Positions 13,891-21,870 of a stretch of 40,161 bases of DNA are shown one piece after another. This DNA is from Thermoplasmata archaeon. GTDB lineage: Archaea; Thermoplasmatota; Thermoplasmata; WALJ01. The DNA lies in NCBI GenBank assembly GCA_027006785.1, contig JALTFR010000045.1:1-40161 (forward strand), written 5' to 3'. Numbering within the stretch: position 1 is the stretch's first letter; every line of letters begins with the position of its first letter. The notes beneath the pieces are model-generated. The model saw only the letters and a program-made list of their open reading frames with translations. It had not been told where the DNA came from and searched no databases. A program made the position numbers and the translations under genes.

Positions 13891-15375
13891 TCACTCATAC
13901 CCCGGCGGGTTCTCGTTCTCGTTCCAGTAGTAGTAAGGGCTTGTCTCCTTCTGCGCATGGCTGATGTCCTTTGATACACCTGCGTGATATGAGCCGTAGC
14001 GCTCCTTTATCTGCTCTTCAACGGTTCTGCTGCGCCTTATTCCCTCTTTGACATGGCGGACCTCTATCAGTTCCGAGCCCTCGAGCACCGCAAGGTCGCC
14101 GGCGCTCCTCACTATTCCACCCATTTCCCTGAGCCTGAGGGTGAGCGCGTTCCTCGCATTGTCCAGTTCCTTCGCCCTTCTCCTCGCCTCCTTTATTATC
14201 TCATCCACAGCCTCCTTCGTGGCATGCGGTATCCTTCCGTCCAAGGCTATCTCCTGGGCCACGAACTGGGCCATCTTCATCCTGTTCTCCTCGTTGTCGG
14301 GCATGTATGTGTTCACCAGTATCTCGTAACCCGAGCCGATTATCCTTGAACGGAGCGGAGAAAGCACATTCGGAAGGTCCTGTATGTTGCACGCTCCCAC
14401 GAATATGAAGTCGCAGGGCACATTGTCCACCTTCACGCTCGCCCCTGCGCTCTGCGGGTTCCTTCCCACTATGGGAAAGACCTTCTCCTGCATAGCCGTG
14501 AGTATGTATCTCTGAAGATGGCCGAGATGCGGGAGTTCGTCTATGAAAAGCACACCGTGATGCGCTTCGTGTATCGCCCCCGCTATCACCCTTTCATAGG
14601 GCGGGCTTCCCAGCTGTGGGTGGCTGCCATACGGGTCGTGGCGCACATCCCCCAATATTTCTGTCTCGCTGGCCCCTGTCGCCAGAACGAATGGGTTTCT
14701 GTCCAGGGGTACGATTATCTTGTACGGCCTCTTCCTCCTCATCTCCCTCCTCTTCGCAAGGGCCTTCTCGTCCAGCATCCTTATCTTATCTCCCGCGCTC
14801 TCATACACGATTATCTTCTCCCCAAAAGGCGTGGGCACTGTCCTCTCCACCCTCTTCGGGATGGGTATCAGCTGGCTCATGGTCGCCTCCACAACACCTC
14901 CGAAAAGGTCAGTGAAAGCGCTGTCCCCGTACTTCTGCACCCCTGTTATCTTCGGCTGGTTGCAGTGAGGGCATATCCTCTCATCCGGTGATGAATATTC
15001 TCCGCAGTGGGGGCACCTGTACCCGAGGGCTTCAGCCACATCGGTCGGGACCATGTTCGGTGCCATGAGCTCCCCCTGTGTTTCCTCCAGTTCCACCCTC
15101 TCCTTCTCCACATCCTCCGCGCTCTTTATCTCCACGAACGGCCTCTCGGGATATTCGGGGTTGTGGACCACCCTTATCTCCTCGGATGGCTTCGGAAGAT
15201 GGTATGCGAGGGCCTGGGCTATCATGGACTTCCCTGTTCCGGGAGGGCCTACGAGGAGTACATGCCTGTGCTGTTTCGCCGCTATCCTCGCGAGTTCCAC
15301 CGCCTCATCCTGTCCTATCACCCTTTTCAGAGGGTCCGATGGTATCTCTATGTCCGCAGTCGTCCAGAAGTCCAT
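13891..15375 (-). CDS. LonB-like AAA+ ATPase lacking the protease domain, with a zinc ribbon insert
   Basis: This is a 494-residue AAA+ protein closest by eye to archaeal LonB. Walker A is GPPGTGKS (43-50), Walker B is GVLFIDE (274-280), and the arginine-finger region is LSPLRSRIIGSGYEILV (338-354). The C-terminal helical domain has LTLRLREMGGIVRSAGDLAV, as in LonB. Two features differ. Between Walker A and B there is a zinc ribbon (CPHCGEYSSPDERICPHCNQ, 121-140) where LonB has its two membrane helices. The chain also stops after RTVEEQIKERY plus a short Tyr/Asn/Glu tail, just where the Ser-Lys protease domain should begin. It is therefore a soluble ATPase, perhaps a remodelling factor. TATA spacing supports the ATG at 15375 over 15423. 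Confidence 0.88.
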   Translation of the reverse strand: MDFWTTADIEIPSDPLKRVIGQDEAVELARIAAKQHRHVLLVGPPGTGKSMIAQALAYHLPKPSEEIRVVHNPEYPERPFVEIKSAEDVEKERVELEETQGELMAPNMVPTDVAEALGYRCPHCGEYSSPDERICPHCNQPKITGVQKYGDSAFTDLFGGVVEATMSQLIPIPKRVERTVPTPFGEKIIVYESAGDKIRMLDEKALAKRREMRRKRPYKIIVPLDRNPFVLATGASETEILGDVRHDPYGSHPQLGSPPYERVIAGAIHEAHHGVLFIDELPHLGHLQRYILTAMQEKVFPIVGRNPQSAGASVKVDNVPCDFIFVGACNIQDLPNVLSPLRSRIIGSGYEILVNTYMPDNEENRMKMAQFVAQEIALDGRIPHATKEAVDEIIKEARRRAKELDNARNALTLRLREMGGIVRSAGDLAVLEGSELIEVRHVKEGIRRSRTVEEQIKERYGSYHAGVSKDISHAQKETSPYYYWNENENPPGYE

Positions 15376-15395
15376 ACACAAAGCTATGGCAGGGG

Positions 15396-15429
15396 CCTTA
15401 ATATGCTTTTCCCGAAGACACATTTAAGT
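15396..15429. promoter_or_regulatory. Divergent promoters for the LonB-like ATPase and aIF2-beta
   Basis: CCTTAATATGC (15396-15406, minus) is centred 26 nt before the ATPase start at 15375. ATTTAAGT (15422-15429, plus) is centred 26 nt before the aIF2-beta ATG at 15452. Neither gene has a strong SD, so both are probably leaderless. Confidence 0.6.
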
Positions 15430-15451
15430 AGAAGCCGTCTAATCAGAGCCT

Positions 15452-16084
15452 ATGAGCGAAGAAGAGTTCGATTACGATTCACTGCTTAACACCGCATACG
15501 AGGCCGTGCCCGAAACAGTGAAGAGCGGAGAGAGGTTCGAGATCCCGCACGTGGATGTGATGAACGAGGGCAAAATGACGATAATAAGGAATTTCACGGA
15601 AATATGTGAGAAGATAAGAAGGGACCCCAATGACGTCATAAAATACCTTCTGAGAGAGTTCGGTACTGCCGGTGGGATTGAAGGGAGAAGAGCCATTCTG
15701 AAATCCAGAATATCCGAGAGCAGCATACAGGCGAGGTTCAACACATATGTTGAGACCTATGTCATATGTTCCGAGTGCGGAAGGCCGGATACGGAGCTCG
15801 TCAGGGAAGGCAGGATTCTCATGCTGAAATGCGATGCCTGCGGCGCAAAGAGGCCTGTAACCGTGAGAAAGGGGCCGAAACCCGCAGACAAGCCCAAGGG
15901 CCCGCTTGTTGTGGGAAATATCTATGAGGTCTCCATAGAGGCCACCGGAAAGAGGGGTGACGGCATCGCAAGAATGGGCGCGTTCACCATCTATGTAAAG
16001 GGAAATTACAGGAAGGGCACGAGACTTCGCGTTAAAATAGAGAAGATAAACGGCACCAACGCATTCGCAAGCGCCGTACCTTGA
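15452..16084 (+). CDS. eif2b: Translation initiation factor aIF2 subunit beta with C-terminal TRAM domain
   Basis: This subunit of aIF2 helps deliver Met-tRNAi. Of its 210 residues, about 1-100 are the alpha-beta core (VDVMNEGKMTIIRNFTEICE and EFGTAGGIEGRRAILKSRIS). The C4 zinc ribbon CSECGRPDTEL...CDACGAKRPV follows, as expected. After a Lys/Pro linker, residues about 148-208 form a TRAM domain (GNIYEVSIEATGKRGDGIAR, then RLRVKIEKINGTNAFASAV), a nucleic-acid-binding module. Such extensions are known in some euryarchaeal aIF2-beta proteins and may add RNA contacts. The leaderless start is supported by the TATA box. Confidence 0.94.
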   Translation: MSEEEFDYDSLLNTAYEAVPETVKSGERFEIPHVDVMNEGKMTIIRNFTEICEKIRRDPNDVIKYLLREFGTAGGIEGRRAILKSRISESSIQARFNTYVETYVICSECGRPDTELVREGRILMLKCDACGAKRPVTVRKGPKPADKPKGPLVVGNIYEVSIEATGKRGDGIARMGAFTIYVKGNYRKGTRLRVKIEKINGTNAFASAVP

Positions 16085-16086
16085 GC

Positions 16087-16461
16087 TTATAGCACCTTCA
16101 GATCCACTGTATTGCCGAGCCTGTCAAAAGCCATCCATGAATCCATATTATATGGGTATGCAACTATTATGTGCACGCTCCCGTACCTGTCAAAAAGAGC
16201 CAGATCAGCCTTTGAAGGGTGATAATTCGGTGAGGGGTGGCTGTGAAGGACACCCACTATCGAGAAGTCCACTGGTGCCATATAGAATGGTATGCTTGCG
16301 CTCCTCTCCCCACCTATCGTGCCTGGAATGAAGAGCAATTCTATTATCAATCCGTCCCGGGCGCGCATGAGGGCTGCAAACTCGTGCGGGTAATTGTCTT
16401 TCGCTATCTCCATGGCCATCTTCAATGTGGCTTTCTTTATGCCGTAGACCTTCACGCTCAA
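16087..16461 (-). CDS. JAMM/MPN+ metalloprotease, SAMP-deconjugating type
   Basis: This is a 124-residue Mov34/MPN domain protein with the full zinc-protease motif: Glu26 in HEFAAL and the HxH-x7-S-x2-D set in [15 protein letters not shown]. Proteins of this size in archaea remove ubiquitin-like SAMP modifiers from proteins, or process the sulphur-carrier forms. The start is TTG at 16461 by the open frame; a GTG two codons later is equally possible from TATA spacing. It is convergent with aIF2-beta, with 2 nt between the stops, and divergent from the next gene. No SAMP or E1-like gene lies beside it. Confidence 0.88.
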   Translation of the reverse strand: MSVKVYGIKKATLKMAMEIAKDNYPHEFAALMRARDGLIIELLFIPGTIGGERSASIPFYMAPVDFSIVGVLHSHPSPNYHPSKADLALFDRYGSVHIIVAYPYNMDSWMAFDRLGNTVDLKVL

Positions 16462-16526
16462 TCCAATACCCTCATGGTATTATTGCTTTTCCGCAGGTTT
16501 TAAATTTCAGTGAAGAATCAGCCATC

Positions 16527-17009
16527 ATGGAGCTCAAAGAGATCGTAATAGAGAAACCCGAAGAACTGAATGTGATAATAGGGCAGAGCCACTTCATAAA
16601 GACCGCCGAGGACATATACGAGGCAATAGTTAACACAGTGCCACAGGCGAAGTTCGGCATAGCCTTCAGCGAAGCATCTGCAGAGCGCTTGATACGGGTG
16701 GAGGGCAATGATGAAAAACTTAAGGAACTCGCTGCAAAGAACGCACTGAATGTCGGCGCAGGCCACAGCTTCTACATCTTTCTTGAGAACGCATACCCGA
16801 TAAACATTCTGAGGGCCATAAAGCATGTTCCCGAGGTCTGCACCATATTCGCCGCCACCGCAAACCAGATATCCGTCATAGTGGCTGAGAATGAAAGGGG
16901 CAGGGGAATACTGGGCGTGATAGACGGACACGGCCCGCTTGGAATAGAGACCGATGAGAACCGGAAGAACAGAAGGAAGTTCCTGCGGGACATCGGTTAC
17001 AAGTTCTGA
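16527..17009 (+). CDS. Adenosine-specific kinase family protein (DUF355)
   Basis: This is a 160-residue protein of the small archaeal/bacterial family described as adenosine-specific kinase. Landmarks are [80 protein letters not shown] and [12 protein letters not shown]. The match runs the full length. A TATA box (TTTTAAATTT, about 16498-16507) lies 25 nt before the ATG at 16527, arguing for a leaderless transcript and against the longer frame starting at 16425. The biochemical role of the family rests on few studies. Confidence 0.88.
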   Translation: MELKEIVIEKPEELNVIIGQSHFIKTAEDIYEAIVNTVPQAKFGIAFSEASAERLIRVEGNDEKLKELAAKNALNVGAGHSFYIFLENAYPINILRAIKHVPEVCTIFAATANQISVIVAENERGRGILGVIDGHGPLGIETDENRKNRRKFLRDIGYKF

Positions 17010-17025
17010 AACCCCTTTTCCATTA

Positions 17026-17061
17026 CATTCTTCCATTCTTCCATTCTTCTTTACATTCTTC
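17026..17061. repeat. Short tandem repeat (CATTCTTC)
   Basis: There are three perfect head-to-tail copies of CATTCTTC at 17026-17049, and a fourth at 17054-17061 after a 4-nt interruption. On the plus strand it is a pyrimidine run after the kinase-family gene and may act as a terminator; it covers the stop codon of the IleRS-like gene on the other strand. Confidence 0.6.
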
Positions 17062-20000
17062 ACATCTTATCCACGAATTTCTTGACCTGTTCCGCCAGTG
17101 CCCTGCTCATGCGGGGAATCTTTGCAAGCTCATCAACGCTGGCCTTTTTGAGCGCTCCGATGCTGTGATAACCTGCCCGGTATATCTTCCTGGCCCTTGA
17201 GGGCCCGAGGCCCTTTATGCCGGTTATCGCCTTTACGAACTCAACCTCGCTAAGCTCCTTATCGGCTTTCTCCGGTGCAGACGCCTCATTTTTGGCTTCC
17301 TTTGCGCTCTCCTTCTTTGCAGGTTTTGGTGCTTTTTTCTCTTTCTTCTCCTCTATCGGTATTCCAAGTGATTTGAACAGAAGTTCCGCCATCGCAGGGC
17401 TCATTCTCTTTACCTTTGACACCTCTGCCACGCCTGCTTTCCTCAGGTCATCTTCGCTGCGATACCCCACCTGATACAGAAGTTTTGCCCTTGAAGGTCC
17501 GATTCCCTTTATTTTGGCCATCTTCTCCATAAACTGAGTGTCCTCTCCGGTATCCTCTTTTTTCTCCTTTTCAGTCTCCTTTTCATTCTGTTCCACCGGC
17601 TCTTTCTGAGCTTTTCCCGTCTCTTCCCTCAGGTGGAGCGGAAGATGACATTTCGGACAGACATCAAGGGGCTCGTCCAGAGTGGCACCACAGATGGAAC
17701 ATTCGTACTCAGTTCCTTTCTTTATCAGCTCCGCACCGCCTGCAAAGTTCTTTCTGGCATATGAAAGTATCTTACGGGCAATGCCCGAACTTATACCCGG
17801 TATGGAAGAGAGGTCTTTCTCGGTGGCCTGAAGAAGAAGAGCCAGATTGGTATAGCCCTCATCGAATATGGCCTCTGCCTTCTGCCTCTTTATTCCCGGT
17901 ATTCTGGTAAGGACTGCCATCATCTCCTCCCAGTATAGGGGCTCGATTCCGATTATGACAGGCTCTCCCTCGATATACCACTCGACCATGTACTCTCCTT
18001 CAATGCCCTCCTCATTGGTGAGCGCTATCTCGCGGGCATTGACCATCCGGGCTATCTCTTCCCCCCATTCCATGACAGCATCCTCAATATCCTCGTTTCC
18101 CGCAATATTCAAGTCAATATAGTCTCTGAAACTCAGGTCAAGGTCCTTTCTCATGTCCTGAACCCTTCTGACTATCTCCCTCATGCGTCCCTCCATCATG
18201 AGCTTTTCATCCCTTCTCACGTCCAGATATACGCTTCCATCGAGAAATTTCTGCTCGACCACATAGTCTGGAAGTGCCGAGACGAACTTGACCATGTTTG
18301 GCTCTATCTTAACCATCTGCCCCTCTATTCCCAGGTAGTACTCCCCTCTCTGGATTTCCTCCCTTATCCTCTTTGCAGGCCGGTTCTTCAGCATGACCGC
18401 AATCCTGCTGGACCACTGGCGATATACCATTCCTATGGCGTCCGGATTGGGTTGAACCTCCAGTATCATCTCTTCCCACTCCTGTGCCGGCTGCACGGTC
18501 TCTATGGTCTTAACATTGAGCTCTTCCATTATGAACTCCGCAAAGAGCTCCGCAGCATCTATGACCTCTTTGGATGCTGCTTTGACAACTATGCGTGAAA
18601 GCGGCCATCTCAGCGGTATCCCTGCCCTCCTTCTGGCCTTTCTTCCGGAGCGTATTATGTCCATGGCAATCTCCATGCGAACATCCAGATTCCTGTCTAT
18701 CAGAAGCTTGTTGGGAGTCCCTATATCTTCACTGTGGACCGTGGGCTCCTTTCCACCTATGTCCTGGTACATCTTTTCCGCTATATGCGGCGAGAACGGA
18801 GCCAGCATTCTGAGTATGGCCACCATAGCCTCATAAAGCGTGCGGTATGCGGAAAGTACCTCTCTGCGCTCCATATCTCCCGAGCGAATCCTCGTTCTGA
18901 CCGCCCTCAGATACCACTTAGATACCGAATCTATGAGAGAAATAAGAACATCCGAGGCCTTATCTGGCCTGTACGAGTCCATACTTTTTATGTATTCATC
19001 CCTCGATTCCTCAAGCAGGGATAACATCCACAGGTCAACGGACATGCCGTACTCGTGCACGGTTTCCAGAGAAACCTCCTCCGGCTTGAAATCGGAGATT
19101 CCATAGTAAAGAGAGACAAAACGGTGTATGTTCCAGAGCCTTTCGAATACGCTTCTGACCCTCTCAAGATGCAAATCCAAGAGTTTCCTGTCATACCAAG
19201 GGCTGCCTCCTGAAAGAAGTGCATATCTGAGTATATCGGCACCGTACCTTTCCATTAAACCGGCAAGCTTGACTCCTTTTGGAAATGAGACTCCTCCTGT
19301 GGATATGGCCCTCTTGAATGGTGCTTTTTCAAATATGGCCGAAGATACTGCCATCTGGGAATATATCCATGTCCTGGATACCGTCAATGGTTCAAGCACG
19401 AAGTCTGCGGGCCACCACCTCCTGTATTCACTCTCCATTGCCGGATAGCTCAACTGAGCCCATGAGGAGGCCATTGAAGCGAAATCAGGTAGCAAAACCT
19501 CACTCACACGTTTCATTGAGTCTCCGCACCGGGGGCATTTCACGGAGTATCTGTCTATCCACGGGCGATATATTCCCATTCCTTTCTTGAAGTCCGGGGA
19601 AATTTTCTGCAGTTCTTTCAGTGAACCTATGACCTCGGTGTGACCGCATGACTGGCATACCCAGACGGGCATTGGTACTCCCCAGTATCCTTTCTTAGAG
19701 ATGGGGATCGGCATGACCTGTTCCATCCATTCGTAATCAGCCCCCATCATCCACGAAGGGTTCCATTCGACATCCGTGGCAGCTTCCTCCACTCTTTCGG
19801 ATATCTCGGATGGCTTGAATGACCATTCCTCGGATATCATCGGTATGAGCTCCGTGCCGCAGCGCCGGCAATGGGCGGTGCTCTCAAGTACATCCATGGG
19901 AGCAAGGGCCGCGCCCGTGTTGATGAGGTCACGTACGATTATCGAATTAGCATCGAAGACTGTGAAACCCGCATATTTCCCTGTGCTGGAGCCCAGTTCA

Positions 20001-21073
20001 CCTGATTCGCTGACCGGTGTCAGAACCTGTATTCCATTTCTCTCGGCAAGACTGAGATCATAGGACGAATGCGCCGGTACAATGCCCTTTATTCCTGTTC
20101 TCCCGGTGCTGTTCCCTGCCAGAACACGGTCTATGTTTAGCTCCTCGCTCTCCATCATGCCTATGTCAATTATATCGTCATCCTGCGCTGTGCTCCCGAA
20201 GAGCGGATGAAGATATCTCATGCCCACCAGTTTCTCTCCGCTTATCTCCCCGACCTTTCTGTAGTCCTTTATGCCGCAGTCTTTCATTACGGCATCGAGC
20301 TCGGAGGAGCCCACTATTATCTTCTCCCTTCCGCCCTTTATCTCCACAACACTGTATTTCTTTGAGGGCGAGGCCTCAAGAGCCAGAGTGGCCGTTATTT
20401 TCCACGGCTCAGAGAACCACACAACGAGATAGTTCATGCCCCTTTCTTTCAGTTCGAACTTTACATATATGCCCTTCTTCCAGTCCTTCTCAACCTTCAT
20501 ATCCGAACGGGAAACGAAGGTCCTGCAGTTGGGACACCACTGAGATATGCCTTTGAACCTCCCGAGCAGCCCCCTCTCGTTGAGCTCCTTGAACGTGAAC
20601 CACACACTATCCATATACTTTGTCTCTATCGGGTCATAGGGTCGCTTCCAGTCCATCCAAATTCCCATATCCAGCATGCTCTCCGCAATCTTTCCTTCGA
20701 GCTCTTTGGCCTCCTTCTTGCACTGGTTTATGAAGGACTCCGGATTGCTTCCAATTTCCTCGGAGGATATTCCCAAAGCATGAATGGCCGCTGCCTCAAC
20801 CTCCCCGGCATAACCCTCTATTCCGGGAGTATCACGGACATTGTTCCCGCGCATCCTGAGATATCTGATGAACGCATCCTTCATTATCATTGAAAACAGC
20901 CTTGAAGGATCGCTTGAATCCCTGGTTTCATGCAGGGAATCCAGCACATAAATGTCCTTACCATGTGAGCGCTTTTCGCGGGAGCGCTCATAAGCCTTTT
21001 TCTCCTCCCAGAGTGTCCTTATCTCATTTTCTGTCCGTTTCGGAGAATACCTTGATGGAATCTTGCGGCTCAT
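17060..21073 (-). CDS. Isoleucyl-tRNA synthetase-like protein without catalytic motifs, fused to HhH/zinc-ribbon tail
   Basis: This is a 1337-residue protein. Residues 1 to about 1045 follow the whole class I IleRS layout: Rossmann core, CP1, anticodon-binding helices (APFSPHIAEKMYQDI) and C-terminal domain. The active sites are gone. At the HIGH site it reads DSSDPSR (52-58). The DxHGLPxE site reads EGYAGEV. The tail of the editing pocket reads VVWFSEPWK in place of TTTPWT, and PAHSSYDL in place of PAxGEDD. WFDSG reads DFASM (530-534). The KMSKS loop is replaced by GVSFPKGVKLAGL. YWGVPMPVWVCQSCG and WPADFV still show the family. Residues 1050-1337 add HhH repeats (1057-1103, 1185-1231, 1284-1330) and a zinc ribbon CSICG...CPKCH (1125-1142). 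It has its own TATA box at 21101-21110. It probably does not charge tRNA; it may bind tRNA or other nucleic acid. Confidence 0.9.
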   Translation of the reverse strand: MSRKIPSRYSPKRTENEIRTLWEEKKAYERSREKRSHGKDIYVLDSLHETRDSSDPSRLFSMIMKDAFIRYLRMRGNNVRDTPGIEGYAGEVEAAAIHALGISSEEIGSNPESFINQCKKEAKELEGKIAESMLDMGIWMDWKRPYDPIETKYMDSVWFTFKELNERGLLGRFKGISQWCPNCRTFVSRSDMKVEKDWKKGIYVKFELKERGMNYLVVWFSEPWKITATLALEASPSKKYSVVEIKGGREKIIVGSSELDAVMKDCGIKDYRKVGEISGEKLVGMRYLHPLFGSTAQDDDIIDIGMMESEELNIDRVLAGNSTGRTGIKGIVPAHSSYDLSLAERNGIQVLTPVSESGELGSSTGKYAGFTVFDANSIIVRDLINTGAALAPMDVLESTAHCRRCGTELIPMISEEWSFKPSEISERVEEAATDVEWNPSWMMGADYEWMEQVMPIPISKKGYWGVPMPVWVCQSCGHTEVIGSLKELQKISPDFKKGMGIYRPWIDRYSVKCPRCGDSMKRVSEVLLPDFASMASSWAQLSYPAMESEYRRWWPADFVLEPLTVSRTWIYSQMAVSSAIFEKAPFKRAISTGGVSFPKGVKLAGLMERYGADILRYALLSGGSPWYDRKLLDLHLERVRSVFERLWNIHRFVSLYYGISDFKPEEVSLETVHEYGMSVDLWMLSLLEESRDEYIKSMDSYRPDKASDVLISLIDSVSKWYLRAVRTRIRSGDMERREVLSAYRTLYEAMVAILRMLAPFSPHIAEKMYQDIGGKEPTVHSEDIGTPNKLLIDRNLDVRMEIAMDIIRSGRKARRRAGIPLRWPLSRIVVKAASKEVIDAAELFAEFIMEELNVKTIETVQPAQEWEEMILEVQPNPDAIGMVYRQWSSRIAVMLKNRPAKRIREEIQRGEYYLGIEGQMVKIEPNMVKFVSALPDYVVEQKFLDGSVYLDVRRDEKLMMEGRMREIVRRVQDMRKDLDLSFRDYIDLNIAGNEDIEDAVMEWGEEIARMVNAREIALTNEEGIEGEYMVEWYIEGEPVIIGIEPLYWEEMMAVLTRIPGIKRQKAEAIFDEGYTNLALLLQATEKDLSSIPGISSGIARKILSYARKNFAGGAELIKKGTEYECSICGATLDEPLDVCPKCHLPLHLREETGKAQKEPVEQNEKETEKEKKEDTGEDTQFMEKMAKIKGIGPSRAKLLYQVGYRSEDDLRKAGVAEVSKVKRMSPAMAELLFKSLGIPIEEKKEKKAPKPAKKESAKEAKNEASAPEKADKELSEVEFVKAITGIKGLGPSRARKIYRAGYHSIGALKKASVDELAKIPRMSRALAEQVKKFVDKM

Positions 21074-21100
21074 CTTATCGCCGCACCATACACTTCATCT

Positions 21101-21110
21101 ATTAAATTTC
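21101..21110 (-). promoter_or_regulatory. TATA box of the IleRS-like gene
   Basis: Minus-strand GAAATTTAAT is centred about 32 nt before the ATG at 21073, within the 79-nt gap after pfdB. It suggests the gene can be transcribed apart from the superoperon. Confidence 0.5.
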
Positions 21111-21152
21111 TTTTGAGTGAAAACGGAAGAAGTCGAGGATTGTTAAAGGGCT

Positions 21153-21485
21153 TTATTTCTTCATCAGCCTCTGCTGTATGGCAGAATACTTCTCCTTTAT
21201 GCTTTTCTCCTGCCTTTCCATGGATTTTATCCTGACCTCCAGGGTCTCCTTTTTCTCCAGCAGTTCATTCTTCAGCGCTTCGATGTCCTTCACCCTGAAT
21301 GAAAGGTTTCCGACGTTCTTGTATATCACTCCGTCAGGACCTGCCTTTTCGACCTCTTCTATTGTTATCTCCATCTCTCTCAGCTGAGTCTCCAGCTGGT
21401 ACTTCTGAGTGGTTATGCTCTGCAGCTGCTGCTGGAGCTGCTGTGCTTCCATGATGTCGTTCTGCATCTTCGGACTGAGTTCCAT
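21153..21485 (-). CDS. pfdB: Prefoldin subunit beta
   Basis: This is a 110-residue subunit of the hexameric prefoldin chaperone, which hands unfolded proteins to the thermosome. Two long coiled-coil helices (MQNDIMEAQQLQQQLQSITT and RVKDIEALKNELLEKKETLE) flank the beta hairpin with DGVIYKNVGNLSFRV. The ATG at 21485 has an AGGAGG site 7 nt upstream and starts just after the pcc1 stop; an ATG 21 nt earlier lies inside pcc1. It is the last gene of the superoperon. Confidence 0.95.
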   Translation of the reverse strand: MELSPKMQNDIMEAQQLQQQLQSITTQKYQLETQLREMEITIEEVEKAGPDGVIYKNVGNLSFRVKDIEALKNELLEKKETLEVRIKSMERQEKSIKEKYSAIQQRLMKK

Positions 21486-21486
21486 T

Positions 21487-21726
21487 TCATTCCTCCTTAT
21501 CTTCATCTATAGCATTTACTGCGGATGATGCCGCAGCTATGTATCGGAGCGCTGATGAGAGCGATGCTCTCAGGGCCGTGGCATCCTCGGCCTCTATCTC
21601 TATAATCGTTGCGTCCCCGTCAATGCGCACGTTCAATTCGCTCCTGTCAATCTTATCGCTCATTTCGGGAGAAAGCGCGTCCAGGAGTGAAGCCAGCCCT
21701 TCGACTCTTATTCGAGCGCCGTGCAT
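21487..21726 (-). CDS. pcc1: KEOPS complex subunit Pcc1
   Basis: This is a 79-residue protein of the Pcc1/CTAG family, the dimerising subunit of KEOPS, which makes t6A37 in tRNAs together with Kae1, Bud32 and Cgi121. The core LNVRIDGDATIIEIEAEDAT and LRASLSSALRYIAAAS match the family (strand, then ALRAxLxSxLR helix). It starts directly after rpoP and ends 1 nt before pfdB. Pcc1 is commonly found in this operon. Confidence 0.9.
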   Translation of the reverse strand: MHGARIRVEGLASLLDALSPEMSDKIDRSELNVRIDGDATIIEIEAEDATALRASLSSALRYIAAASSAVNAIDEDKEE

Positions 21727-21870
21727 CTATCTCGCCAGAAGCCGCTTCTTTATGTTTGGTCTCTTCTTGTAGAATATCTTCGATCCGCAGTACTTGCAGC
21801 GGAGACCCACTTTATTCATCTCGCTGCTTTCGATATCCCTCTTGCATACTGCGCATACATACTGACTCAT
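21727..21870 (-). CDS. rpo12: DNA-directed RNA polymerase subunit Rpo12 (RpoP)
   Basis: This is a 47-residue zinc-ribbon subunit read directly from the sequence: MSQYVCAVCKRDIESSEMNK, then LRCKYCGSKIFYKKRP. The four cysteines (CAVC and CKYC) bind zinc. It overlaps the rpl37ae stop by 4 nt (ATGA) and its stop abuts the pcc1 ATG. This is the usual position in the archaeal exosome superoperon. Confidence 0.95.
   Translation of the reverse strand: MSQYVCAVCKRDIESSEMNKVGLRCKYCGSKIFYKKRPNIKKRLLAR

Noticed and set aside
13743-13979. Possible remains of a Lon protease domain downstream of the LonB-like ATPase
   Set aside because: The minus-strand frames there are Arg-rich shadow reading of the convergent membrane protein, with no Ser-Lys motif.
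17060-21073. Calling this gene a normal isoleucyl-tRNA synthetase (ileS)
   Set aside because: The overall match is to IleRS, but HIGH, DxHGLP, WFDSG and KMSKS are all absent at their expected places, so the enzyme name would mislead.
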